The translations under genes and the position numbers were made by a program. The notes beneath the pieces are model-generated. The model had not been told where the DNA came from. It did not search any database and saw only the letters and a program-made list of their open reading frames with translations. 64,000 nt of DNA from a virus, in IMG/VR virus record IMGVR_UViG_3300008259_000347, positions 1-64,000 of that record; one strand, 5' to 3'. Shown here one piece after another: positions 54,701 to 63,505 of the stretch (positions within the stretch are counted from its first letter, which is position 1; each line of letters starts with the position of its first letter).

Positions 54701-55538
54701 TAAAAGTGCCATATCATGGCTACATGGACTACAAGAATTTTTTAAGTTCCAAGGAGACGAAACGTCCAGTAATTATGTGGATTTTATTTTAAAATTACTG
54801 TATGCTAATAATCCTATGATTACAATTACTGAAGAAGCAGATATTGTTGAATTTATCAGCATGTTAAGAAAATTTACACACAACAGTATTTTTACTGCTT
54901 TCCATAAGTATTATAGGGAAGAACATAATCCAAAATATTTACAAGATGCTTTTAGTCGTGGACAAGTACAAAGTAAAATTTGGCTAGCAGAGGAATTACA
55001 GAAAATACGAGTCGAACATAAAAATGTATTAATTCTAGCAGGCTGGTACGGACAACTATTACAGTATTTTCGAGAATTAAAATTTGGTAAAGTGCGTGTA
55101 GTAGATATGGATAGAGAAGCCTGTTTAATTAGTGACGATATTTTTAATTTAAATTTTATTGAAAATTATAGAGTAAAAGCTATACGTTCTGATATAAATG
55201 ATTTAGTAATACACAAGTCTGGATATGTTCTGAATGTAGAAAACTTTAAAAATCCAGATGCTAAGATTTTCAGCGAAACATTTATGCCTGATCTTATTGT
55301 TAATACGTCTGCTGAACACATGGACGAAAGATGGTATGATGCTATTAGATTTAAAGAATTTGAAAATAAACCTATTGTTGTAATTCAGAGTAATAACTTG
55401 TTTGATGTAGAAGAACACATTAACTGTGTTCATAGTATAGAACATATAAAGAAAAAATATCCTATGAGTGAAATTCTGTACGAGGGAGAATTACAACTTA
55501 GGGGTTACAAACGAGTAATGATCATCGGAAAACCATGA
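54687..55538 (+). CDS. Methyltransferase-like protein (SAM Rossmann)
   Basis: 283 residues from ATG 54687, which has AAGGAG 6 bases upstream (the in-frame TTG at 54672 is rejected). Strand HKNVLILAGWYGQLLQYF (about 115-132) with KVRVVDMDREACLISD next fits a Rossmann motif I/II of class I methyltransferases, and PDLIVNTSAEHMD is at the motif IV position. N-terminal 100 residues are helical. The target is unknown. Not an N6-adenine or C5-cytosine DNA methylase by motif (no DPPY or PC). Confidence 0.5.
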   Translation: MEEVDKSAISWLHGLQEFFKFQGDETSSNYVDFILKLLYANNPMITITEEADIVEFISMLRKFTHNSIFTAFHKYYREEHNPKYLQDAFSRGQVQSKIWLAEELQKIRVEHKNVLILAGWYGQLLQYFRELKFGKVRVVDMDREACLISDDIFNLNFIENYRVKAIRSDINDLVIHKSGYVLNVENFKNPDAKIFSETFMPDLIVNTSAEHMDERWYDAIRFKEFENKPIVVIQSNNLFDVEEHINCVHSIEHIKKKYPMSEILYEGELQLRGYKRVMIIGKP

Positions 55539-55762
55539 TTGATTTAGACCAATACGATTTAAGGACGCTACAAAAAGAGTGTGCTCGTGCGGTTGCTACA
55601 ATGGAAGCAACTAACAATAACATATATAAGTTTAATCAACAAGCACATCATGATAGTCAAAATTGGTATAAAGCAGTGATTGAGTGGTATGTTGAACAAT
55701 ATGGAGATTTGCCAAGTCGTGTTGGTCCAGGTGTAGATATTAAATTTGTGACGGACTACTGA
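55535..55762 (+). CDS. Small hypothetical protein of the accessory operon
   Basis: 75 residues, start ATG overlaps the preceding stop by 4 (ATGA) and its stop is joined with the next ATG (TGATG). Helical N-terminus (LRTLQKECARAVATMEATNN) with several aromatic residues after it. No family seen. Tight overlaps support translation. Confidence 0.5.
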   Translation: MIDLDQYDLRTLQKECARAVATMEATNNNIYKFNQQAHHDSQNWYKAVIEWYVEQYGDLPSRVGPGVDIKFVTDY

Positions 55763-56349
55763 TGAAAGAACTTGATTTTTATTCTGAAAATTTTTGGTTT
55801 TCACAAATAGATCAACACGGAGATGTAGACAACTATGGTGAAGATTATTATGCTTATAAGTTTTTCAAAAATGTAATTTTGAATCTAACAGATATTCCTA
55901 ATAATGGGCATATTGTTGTGATGGGAACCCACAACTGTGTAAGTTTTAATTTACTTTGCGAACACTTTGGAAAAGATAGGTGTATAGGATATGATATAGC
56001 AAATCCTACAAATCATCCTTGCGTGAAAGTAAAAAATATTTTGGAAGTAACTGACAATATTCCTATAAGTTTTGTACATAATGATATAGGTAATTACGGT
56101 TTTACTCCTACTGCAAAATTTTATGCTCAACAATGGGCAGCAAATAATGTAGTAGAAGGCGGTTATTTTTTGGGTAGAAATAATTTGAATAGAGCAAAAC
56201 TACCTATTGAGCAGTATATGGAAAGATTAGGTTTTCTTAATACAAATATGTTAGCATTAACAGGCGTTTTTAATTTATCTAATATTGCTTACAGAGAATT
56301 AGAAGGACATATGATATCAAAAAAAGTAGGCATAAGACATTATGTATAG
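55762..56349 (+). CDS. Methyltransferase-like protein 2
   Basis: 195 residues. NGHIVVMGTHNCVSFNLLCEHF followed by CIGYDIANPTNH is a loose motif I and acidic motif II of a Rossmann methyltransferase, and ISFVHNDIGNYG a motif IV-like strand. Glycine content in motif I is low, so SAM binding is not proven; a pseudoenzyme or other Rossmann protein is possible. It precedes the first radical SAM gene with an 8-base overlap. Confidence 0.4.
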   Translation: MKELDFYSENFWFSQIDQHGDVDNYGEDYYAYKFFKNVILNLTDIPNNGHIVVMGTHNCVSFNLLCEHFGKDRCIGYDIANPTNHPCVKVKNILEVTDNIPISFVHNDIGNYGFTPTAKFYAQQWAANNVVEGGYFLGRNNLNRAKLPIEQYMERLGFLNTNMLALTGVFNLSNIAYRELEGHMISKKVGIRHYV

Positions 56350-56821
56350 ATATAATGAAATACAAACTGTTCATTTAGAAATGACAGATAACTGTAATGC
56401 TGCCTGTCCTATGTGCGCAAGAAACATCAATGGTGGAGAAGATAATCCGCAGTTACCAGGTACTGAACTAAGTTTAGAGGATTGTAAAACTATATTTGAT
56501 CCTAATTTTATAGCACAATTGAAACGTATGTATATGTGTGGAAATTATGGAGATCCTATTGCTGCTCGAGATACTCTAGAAGTTTTTGATTATTTTAGAC
56601 AACATAATTCTAAAATGAGTCTTAACATGTATACTAACGGTAGTGCTAAAAAACCAGATTGGTGGAAAAATTTAGCAAAGGTTTTAGGAAAAAATAGTTA
56701 TGTAGTTTTTAGCATAGACGGGTTAGAAGACACAAATCATTTGTATAGACAAAATACTGTATGGTCCAAGATAATGGAAAATGCTCAAGCATTTATCAAA
56801 ATACTGTATGGTCCAAGATAA
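56342..56821 (+). CDS. Radical SAM protein A, N-terminal part (frame broken by duplication)
   Basis: VHLEMTDNCNAACPMCARN gives the CxxxCxxC cluster ligands (Cys18, 22, 25) of radical SAM enzymes; CGNYGDPIAARD and MYTNGSAKKPDWW follow. The frame ends at 56819 because a perfect 47-bp tandem duplication (56750-56843) was inserted. With one copy the gene 56342-57561 is 391 codons and continues as DTNHLYRQNTVWSKIMENAQAFIDAGG..., matching paralogue B. This part carries the catalytic half. Confidence 0.7.
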   Translation: MYRYNEIQTVHLEMTDNCNAACPMCARNINGGEDNPQLPGTELSLEDCKTIFDPNFIAQLKRMYMCGNYGDPIAARDTLEVFDYFRQHNSKMSLNMYTNGSAKKPDWWKNLAKVLGKNSYVVFSIDGLEDTNHLYRQNTVWSKIMENAQAFIKILYGPR

Positions 56822-56843
56822 TGGAAAATGCTCAAGCATTTAT
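56750..56843. repeat. Perfect 47-bp tandem duplication in radical SAM gene A
   Basis: Copies 56750-56796 and 56797-56843 are identical; 47 leaves a remainder of 2 on division by three, so the frame breaks. Comparison with the paralogous gene downstream (DTNHLYRQNT versus ETNHIYRVNT) shows the single-copy form is ancestral. Confidence 0.95.
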
Positions 56844-57561
56844 TGATGCCGGCGGCAATGCTCGATGGGATTATATCGTATTCGCACATAACGAACATCA
56901 GGTAGAACAAGCAGAAGAATTAAGTAAAATCATGGGGTTTGAAAGATTTCAATATAAAAAAAGTGCGAGATTTTTCAGTAACGCTAGTGGAACTACCAAA
57001 GAAATACACCAAGCAGCCAATCGCAAAGGCATGGCTACTACGCTATTACAGTCTCCAACAAATACAAAATACAGAAATAATAGTTTACAAGAATTGAGTA
57101 AAATAGCCAGCGATGTAACCAGCGAAATAAATTTTTTGCCCAGTACTGCTAAAGATGCGTTAGAAATTCAAGGTAGACAAATGTTTAGTTTTGATCCTAA
57201 GAAAAAGAAAGAGATGGAAAAATATTGGGATTCGGTTGAAATTAAATGTAAAGTAGCAGAGGAAAAGTCTGTTTATATCAGTGCAGAGGGCATAGTTCAG
57301 CCGTGTTGTTGGACAGCTGGACAGATGTATGTGTGGTATTGGAAACCATTAGGCGGTCAAATTTGGCAAGCAATTAATGAAGTTGGTAAAGATAATCTTA
57401 ATGCTAAAAATTATAGATTAGAAGAAATAATTGATGGAAGATACTTTCAGGAAGTTGTACCTGAAAGTTGGAATAAATCAAGTTGTGCTGATGGTAAATT
57501 AGCTATCTGCGCTAAAACGTGTGGTGCTAAATATGATGCCTTCGGTGATCAATTCAAATGA
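56797..57561 (+). CDS. Radical SAM protein A, C-terminal part
   Basis: 255 codons in frame with the second copy of the duplication. Reads NARWDYIVFAHNEHQVEQAEELSKI as in paralogue B. The C-terminal region has PCCWTAGQMY and CAKTCGAKYDAF, several Cys that may hold an auxiliary Fe-S cluster (SPASM/twitch-like). It is not thought to start independently. Ends overlapping gene B by 4 bases. Confidence 0.65.
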   Translation, partial: QNTVWSKIMENAQAFIDAGGNARWDYIVFAHNEHQVEQAEELSKIMGFERFQYKKSARFFSNASGTTKEIHQAANRKGMATTLLQSPTNTKYRNNSLQELSKIASDVTSEINFLPSTAKDALEIQGRQMFSFDPKKKKEMEKYWDSVEIKCKVAEEKSVYISAEGIVQPCCWTAGQMYVWYWKPLGGQIWQAINEVGKDNLNAKNYRLEEIIDGRYFQEVVPESWNKSSCADGKLAICAKTCGAKYDAFGDQFK

Positions 57562-58625
57562 ATATAGACAGCATTAAAAAAATAGAATTAGAAATTACTA
57601 GTAATTGTAATGCTGCCTGTCCTGGTTGTGCTCGTACCCAGAACGCTGATATATTAGAATTAAACAGTTTTGGTTTAGAAGATTTGCGTAGGATGTTTCC
57701 TGCTCAAAATTATATACAGGGTAAAGAGTTTAAATTTTGTGGAGTACTAGGCGATCCTATTGCTAACAAAGAATGTTACGAAATGGTAGAATACATAGTT
57801 GCTAATAACGGGTATGTTCAGATTAGTACTAATGGTGGATTATTACCTTCTAGTTGGTGGAGTAAGTTAGGTACTCTGAGTAAAGAAACTGGATTAGTAG
57901 ATGTAAATTTTTGTGTCGATGGACATAAAGAAACTAATCACATTTATAGAGTTAATACACTGTTTAGTGTTATTGAAAAAAATATGACAGCGTATTCGCA
58001 AGCGCAAGGACAAGCATCGTGGATATATATTGTATTTGATCATAATGAACATGAGTTACAGCTCGCTCAACAACACGCAGAAAATTTAGGATTTAAATTT
58101 GCTACACGAACAGGCATGAGAAATAGCTATCATAATTGGATAGCAGAAATTAGAAAAAAAGATAAAACTAAAGAACAAGTTGTAATAACAACAACAGGTA
58201 ATAAGGAACATAGTAAAAAAGATCTAGTTCAAGATTTAGACAAGTTTATTTCGACTTACAACAGAGGAATGTTTATGATTCCGATAGTTGATAAAAAACA
58301 AGAAATCTTAAATTCAATTACATGTAAGTTAGTACACGAAGGCGAAATTTTTATAGCCAGCAATCAAACTATGTGGCCTTGTTGTTTTTTATGGGATAGT
58401 ATGTTTAAAAATAAAGAAAGTATTATAGAAAAATTAAGCGAGTATTCAGAAGGTTGGAATAGTTTACGTGATCATTCTATTGATGAAGTATTAGCACATC
58501 CTTGGTTTGATCATATATTATCCGAAAGTTGGAATCCAGCACATGCCAAACATTTTATAAGATGTATTAGGACTTGTGCCTACAATAAAGCATATCAAAA
58601 CGAAATAAATTATGTCAACAAATAA
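57558..58625 (+). CDS. Radical SAM protein B
   Basis: 355 residues, paralogue of A and unbroken. ELEITSNCNAACPGCARTQN (Cys17, 21, 24), CGVLGDPIANKECY, STNGGLLPSSWW, VNFCVDGHKETNHIYRVNT and WIYIVFDHNEHELQLAQQ align with A motif by motif. C-terminal WPCCFLWD and IRTCAYNKAY are candidate auxiliary cluster ligands. A and B look like an ancient duplication and may be a heterodimer or act on successive steps. Reaction unknown. Confidence 0.75.
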   Translation: MNIDSIKKIELEITSNCNAACPGCARTQNADILELNSFGLEDLRRMFPAQNYIQGKEFKFCGVLGDPIANKECYEMVEYIVANNGYVQISTNGGLLPSSWWSKLGTLSKETGLVDVNFCVDGHKETNHIYRVNTLFSVIEKNMTAYSQAQGQASWIYIVFDHNEHELQLAQQHAENLGFKFATRTGMRNSYHNWIAEIRKKDKTKEQVVITTTGNKEHSKKDLVQDLDKFISTYNRGMFMIPIVDKKQEILNSITCKLVHEGEIFIASNQTMWPCCFLWDSMFKNKESIIEKLSEYSEGWNSLRDHSIDEVLAHPWFDHILSESWNPAHAKHFIRCIRTCAYNKAYQNEINYVNK

Positions 58626-60018
58626 CCTACCCAGCAAAACATTTTGTCTCCTTCCATGGATACATTTAAGCACACGACCAGATGGCAGTATGAGAGTATG
58701 TTGTACAGCTAATGCTAGTAGTGTAGGTCCTACTAATGATAAACAACATGGAGGAATGGTAGGAGTATTAAAAACAGACGAAGGAAAGCCTAATAATTTA
58801 AATGTTAGTGATTTTCTAAGCAGCTGGAATAGTACCTACATGAAAAATGTAAGATTAAAAATGTTAGCGGGAGAAGAGCCTCCGAGCTGTACTAAATGCT
58901 ATAGAGAAGAAGAAGCCGGCCACAATAGTAAGCGTATGTGGGAAACAGAGTATTGGCGGCAAAGAGTAGATTTAGAACAGTTAGTAGCCGACACTTCAGA
59001 AGATGGTAGCACACCTCCTCAACTTAGTTATATTGATTTACGTTTCGGAACCAAATGTCAGTTAGCCTGTGTAATGTGTAGCCCGCATGATAGCTCTGGA
59101 TGGATTAAAGATTGGCAAGCTATATATCCTCAGATACAGAATACAAGTTTAAAGGAAACTGCACAGTGGTCAAATAAAGGCAGTATTAACGGTAGTAGTT
59201 ATAATTGGCATAAAAATAATCCTACATTTTGGAAACAATTTAATGAACAAATACCGCACATGCAGCAATTATACTTTGCTGGTGGCGAAAGTTTAATTAT
59301 CGAAGAACATTACGAAATATTAGAAGAAGCTATTAGACAAGGCCATGCTAAAAATTTAGAGTTGCGGTATAATAGTAATGGTGTAGAATGGAGAGAAGAT
59401 TTATTTAAATTATGGAAAGAATTTAAACTTGTTCGTTTTCATTATAGTGTAGATAGTATTGGAGAAATGAACAGTTATATTCGTTATCCAAGCGAATGGG
59501 AACGCACACATGAAGTGTTTCATATACTAGATAAAGGAACTCCTCCTAACACAGAGATTACAGTGGCCTGCGCTGTACAAGCATTGAATGTGTATTATTT
59601 GCCAGATTTTCTAAAATGGAAATTGACACAAAATTTTAAAAAGGTTAATATGTGGCCTTTAGGCGCAGGTGGAATAAATTATCATTTTGTATATCATCCT
59701 CCGCATCTGAATGTTAAAGTTCTTCCAAAATGGTTCAAAGAAAAATGTAGACAAAAATACGAAGAATTTTATCCCTGGTGGGAAGCTAATTGGCAAAAAG
59801 GAGTTCCTGAATCAAAGAAGGATTATGTGACATATGACATGTGGCGTGATGCTAGTTACGGAATTAATAGATTAGAAGGTATGTTACAATTTATGGAAAG
59901 TGAAGATTGGAGTGTAAGATTGCCTGAATTAAAAGAGTATATTCAGCTGATTGACAATCAGCGTGGTCTCAATTTTTCCGAGACCTTTCCTGAAATGAAG
60001 GATATTTTTAATGGGTAA
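58612..60018 (+). CDS. Twitch-domain radical SAM protein C
   Basis: 468 residues. N-terminal cysteine region FCLLPWIHLSTRPDGSMRVCC (Cys12, 30, 31) and SCTKCYREEEAG (Cys93, 96) form a twitch-type auxiliary site placed before the radical SAM core. The core has DLRFGTKCQLACVMCSP (Cys149, 153, 156), FAGGESLIIEEHYEIL and RYNSNG. Twitch domain-containing radical SAM proteins of this layout occur in marine phage contigs, without known reaction. It shares layout with D and E. Start overlaps B by 14 bases. Confidence 0.75.
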   Translation: MSTNNLPSKTFCLLPWIHLSTRPDGSMRVCCTANASSVGPTNDKQHGGMVGVLKTDEGKPNNLNVSDFLSSWNSTYMKNVRLKMLAGEEPPSCTKCYREEEAGHNSKRMWETEYWRQRVDLEQLVADTSEDGSTPPQLSYIDLRFGTKCQLACVMCSPHDSSGWIKDWQAIYPQIQNTSLKETAQWSNKGSINGSSYNWHKNNPTFWKQFNEQIPHMQQLYFAGGESLIIEEHYEILEEAIRQGHAKNLELRYNSNGVEWREDLFKLWKEFKLVRFHYSVDSIGEMNSYIRYPSEWERTHEVFHILDKGTPPNTEITVACAVQALNVYYLPDFLKWKLTQNFKKVNMWPLGAGGINYHFVYHPPHLNVKVLPKWFKEKCRQKYEEFYPWWEANWQKGVPESKKDYVTYDMWRDASYGINRLEGMLQFMESEDWSVRLPELKEYIQLIDNQRGLNFSETFPEMKDIFNG

Positions 60019-61348
60019 AAAGATATCTTGCTGGTATACACTAGGAGGCCTTAATTATAAAAATGGCTTTGTTACTTCATGCCCTCAGCAAAGTGATAAA
60101 CTTCACATAATGGAAGGTACACAAGTTATTAAACCTTCTGAAATTATCAATAGCGAAGGATTTCGTAAACACAGAATGGACATGATGTCTGGTAAATGGA
60201 GTCCTGGATGTCATCTATGTAAGAACGTCGAAGATGCTAATGCTGGCCATAGTATGCGTATGGACTATCCAGCAGACGAATCTTACTACGATGACTTGTC
60301 AGGCATGATAGATTTTAAAGGCTTAAATCATGTAGAGTTTAGATTTAGTAATGCTTGTAACATGGCTTGTTTACATTGTAGCGAAGTTTTTAGCAGTGGA
60401 TGGATGGCTAAACTTAAACACTACGAACCAGATAAAGATGACTGGAACCACAGACTTATACAATTAACTAAGACAATGCATCGTGCTGGATTTAATGATA
60501 CTCTTAGTATCGATATGAGTATCGAGGACATGCACAAAATTGTAGACGATTTAAATGAGAATTTTCCAAATCTTCAAAAGATTGATTTTACCGGTGGCGA
60601 AGTTCTTTATCAAAAACAATTTATACCTTGTTTACAAGCATTAGCTAAACATCCACATGCTGATCAACTTCATATTAGTTTTCATACTAACTTTAATGCC
60701 AAATTTAATCCAGAGGAATTGTCTAAAGCTCTTGAACCTTTCAGATATGTAACTATTATGATGAGTATTGATGCTGGTACAAACATCTATAGTTATTTTA
60801 GAACAGGCGATTGGGATGTTTTAAAGGATAATATCAAACGTTTTAAACTAGCAAATACTCATAAGAATGTAGATTTAAATGTAGTTTGTACAACTAGTGT
60901 CTATCAAATGATGGATATTGAAAATATATTCGCTAGTTTTCTAACATTAGATATTGATTGGATAGATAGTTCTATTGTATATACTCCTGACTATCTAAAT
61001 CCTGCTATCTTAATGTTTGATTACAAGGATCATGTATTACAAGATATTAAAAATACTTATGCTATGATTGACAGAGTAAAACAAGAACGCATGAATAATT
61101 TTGAAGAAAGCCAAAAGATGCGTACTTGGCGCAAGGGTAAACAGATATTTCAAGATATAGAAAGTGCGTATAGAGCACTAAAAGGCGTTGAAGACTACGT
61201 GTTGAATCACAAGCCTCAGTATAAACATTGGGAAGCTTTTATGGTATACATTAGGAAAACAGATCAACTGTGGCAACAGAATTTTAATGACCATTACGAA
61301 AATTATAAATTTGTAGATTATAAAATTCTACGAAAGGAAATGTTATGA
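60011..61348 (+). CDS. Twitch-like radical SAM protein D
   Basis: 445 residues. Cys7 and Cys24 (SCWYT, SCPQQ), CHLCKNVEDAN (Cys67, 70) then RFSNACNMACLHCSEVFSSG (Cys116, 120, 123), and TGGEVLYQKQF as the GGE motif. The segment SGWMAKLKHY follows. Same order of cysteine groups as C and E but more diverged, suggesting a different step. Overlaps C by 8 bases and the PP-loop gene by 4. Confidence 0.75.
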   Translation: MGKKISCWYTLGGLNYKNGFVTSCPQQSDKLHIMEGTQVIKPSEIINSEGFRKHRMDMMSGKWSPGCHLCKNVEDANAGHSMRMDYPADESYYDDLSGMIDFKGLNHVEFRFSNACNMACLHCSEVFSSGWMAKLKHYEPDKDDWNHRLIQLTKTMHRAGFNDTLSIDMSIEDMHKIVDDLNENFPNLQKIDFTGGEVLYQKQFIPCLQALAKHPHADQLHISFHTNFNAKFNPEELSKALEPFRYVTIMMSIDAGTNIYSYFRTGDWDVLKDNIKRFKLANTHKNVDLNVVCTTSVYQMMDIENIFASFLTLDIDWIDSSIVYTPDYLNPAILMFDYKDHVLQDIKNTYAMIDRVKQERMNNFEESQKMRTWRKGKQIFQDIESAYRALKGVEDYVLNHKPQYKHWEAFMVYIRKTDQLWQQNFNDHYENYKFVDYKILRKEML

Positions 61349-62202
61349 ATTTTAAAGACAACAACAGTATCTATGATCAATTAGATCCAAGTAGCGGAAT
61401 TCAACTATTTAGATTTAATGGATTAGATATTCCGTTCAATACTTCTTGGAGAAGGATCGGAATAAATCTAAGTGGTGGAGCAGACAGCAGTTGTTTACTA
61501 ACACTACTCTGTAATATTATTACAAGAAATAAATTGAGATGTGTAATACATGTTATTAGTCATGTTCGCTGTTATAATACTAGACCGTGGCAAGGACCAA
61601 TTGCTCAGGATGTTTATGATAAGTTTGTTAAAGATTACTATCCTAGTATACATTTTGTAAGACACACAAATTTTATACCTCCTGAATTGGAATGGGGTGC
61701 TATAGGCCCAATTACTCAAGATGAAGATGGAAGACCCCGCAGCGGCGATCAAATCTGTGTAGGCAGCTTTAATAATTATATTATTCATAAAGAAAAACTA
61801 GATGTAGTTTATAATGCCACTAGTGCCAATCCTCAAGGAAGTGATTGGATAGGTGGAATGAAAAACAGAGAAAAGCCTGCTAGTGAAGGAGTGTTAAAAG
61901 ATCTTATTATGCAAAAAGAAGGTTATACTATTTGTCATCCTTTTAGATTCGTAGATAAGTCTTATATTTTAGCTCAGTATCATTTATTTGACAAACTTGA
62001 TCTTTATAATATGACACGTAGTTGTGAAGGGGATATTAATGATCCTACAATCAAAGAAGTCGTACCTACCTTATATGAGTATGATCCAGTAGAACATACA
62101 GTGGAAACCTTGCCCAAGTGCGGACATTGTTGGTGGTGTAAAGAAAGAGATTGGGCAGAAAGTGTAGTAGAGAAAGCAGTGGAGGAACTAAAAGATGTCT
62201 GA
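61345..62202 (+). CDS. QueC-like PP-loop ATPase (N-type ATP pyrophosphatase)
   Basis: 285 residues. INLSGGADSSC (SGGADSS 43-49) is the PP-loop of adenylating enzymes. Four cysteines are spaced as in the QueC zinc site: RSCEGD (Cys227) and PKCGHCWWCKERDW (Cys259, 262, 265). QueC makes preQ0 from 7-carboxy-7-deazaguanine and ammonia. FolE, QueD and QueE are not visible here, so a different carboxylate may be activated. It sits between two radical SAM genes with 4 and 8 base overlaps. Confidence 0.7.
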   Translation: MNFKDNNSIYDQLDPSSGIQLFRFNGLDIPFNTSWRRIGINLSGGADSSCLLTLLCNIITRNKLRCVIHVISHVRCYNTRPWQGPIAQDVYDKFVKDYYPSIHFVRHTNFIPPELEWGAIGPITQDEDGRPRSGDQICVGSFNNYIIHKEKLDVVYNATSANPQGSDWIGGMKNREKPASEGVLKDLIMQKEGYTICHPFRFVDKSYILAQYHLFDKLDLYNMTRSCEGDINDPTIKEVVPTLYEYDPVEHTVETLPKCGHCWWCKERDWAESVVEKAVEELKDV

Positions 62203-63505
62203 TACATATTGTCCTATACCTTGGATATTTCAAGCAGTAAGAGCTAACGGTGACATTCGTGTTTGCTGTCAAGCCAATGTAACAAAAAATCAAGGAGTAA
62301 TAAGAAAGTTGGATGGTACGGCATATAATGCTGGTCGGGATGTGTTAGAAGAAAGCAGAAACGCAGAAATGATGAAAGCTATTCGTCTTAATATGCTTAA
62401 CGGTGTATGGAGCGAAGAGTGTGGTCGTTGTAAAAAAGAAGAAGAAAACGGATTAGTAAGTCGTAGAACTTATGAAAATCAACAGTGGAAATTTACAATA
62501 GACGAAGCAAGATCAAAAACAGCATCAGATGGAACTATTAGTGACGTTCCTGTAATTTATTATGATTTAAGATTTGGAAATTTCTGTAATTTAAAATGTC
62601 GTATGTGCGGCCCAACTGATAGTAGTGCGTGGTATGACGATTGGATTAAACTTACAGGAACAAATAAATTTAAGGATACTTCAGGCGAAGTTTCTATATT
62701 AGAAGATGGCAAAGGGTATTATTCGACAGAATTTGATTGGCCTAATTACGAACCGTTTTGGGATCAATTAGAATCAAATGTTCACAACATTCAGCACGTT
62801 TACTTTGCTGGCGGTGAACCTATGCTCATAGAACGACATTACGACTTTTTGGAAAGATGTATAGAACAAAATGTTGCTAAAAATATAATTATCGAGTATA
62901 ATACTAATATGAGCACCTTGCCTACTCGTGTGACTAAACTATGGGAAAGCTTTAAACAGGTTAGAGTTGGCGCTAGTATAGATGGTATGGGTAGTATGTT
63001 AGAGTATCAAAGATATCCTGCTAAGTGGGAAAAAACTTTGAGAAATCTAGAATATCTAGACAGTATGCCTGCTAACATTATAGCCTGGTTAGCATTTACT
63101 GTGACTGCGTATAATGTTAACCATATGGTTGATTTTATGAAATGGAAATTAGTAAAAAGCGGATTCGCCAAAATTAATAGTACTAATAGGCGTCCTATTA
63201 TTACACATCATGTTGCTCATAATCCTAAGCATTTGAACATCAGAGTATTGCCGCATGAGTATAAACAAGAATTAACAGAAAAATTTTATGATTTCTTAAA
63301 GTGGGTCGAAGAAAACAAGTTCAACAACTATGTTCAAAAACAGGCTCATGAAATTGTAAATGGAGTAGTTAGCTATATGAATAGCGAAAATTATTATGAT
63401 ACACACTGGCAAGAATTTGTAGACTATACTAAAAAGTTAGACATTATACGACATGAAAGTATTTTTTATGTAGAACCAAGATTTAGAGATTTTATTAATG
63501 ACTAA
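62195..63505 (+). CDS. Twitch-domain radical SAM protein E
   Basis: 436 residues, closest in layout to C: YCPIPWIFQAVRANGDIRVCC (Cys6, 24, 25), ECGRCKKEEENG (Cys76, 79), DLRFGNFCNLKCRMCGPTD (Cys131, 135, 138), FAGGEPMLIERHYDF, then EYNTNMSTLP. C and E also share WYxxW-type spacers and a closing helix pair. Reaction unknown; pair with the preceding and following PP-loop genes is suggestive. Start overlaps the first PP-loop gene by 8 bases. Confidence 0.75.
   Translation: MSDTYCPIPWIFQAVRANGDIRVCCQANVTKNQGVIRKLDGTAYNAGRDVLEESRNAEMMKAIRLNMLNGVWSEECGRCKKEEENGLVSRRTYENQQWKFTIDEARSKTASDGTISDVPVIYYDLRFGNFCNLKCRMCGPTDSSAWYDDWIKLTGTNKFKDTSGEVSILEDGKGYYSTEFDWPNYEPFWDQLESNVHNIQHVYFAGGEPMLIERHYDFLERCIEQNVAKNIIIEYNTNMSTLPTRVTKLWESFKQVRVGASIDGMGSMLEYQRYPAKWEKTLRNLEYLDSMPANIIAWLAFTVTAYNVNHMVDFMKWKLVKSGFAKINSTNRRPIITHHVAHNPKHLNIRVLPHEYKQELTEKFYDFLKWVEENKFNNYVQKQAHEIVNGVVSYMNSENYYDTHWQEFVDYTKKLDIIRHESIFYVEPRFRDFIND

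Noticed and set aside
56342-58625. Radical SAM proteins A and B as QueE
   Set aside because: They are too long, have C-terminal cysteine groups not expected in QueE, and lack accompanying FolE/QueD in this window.
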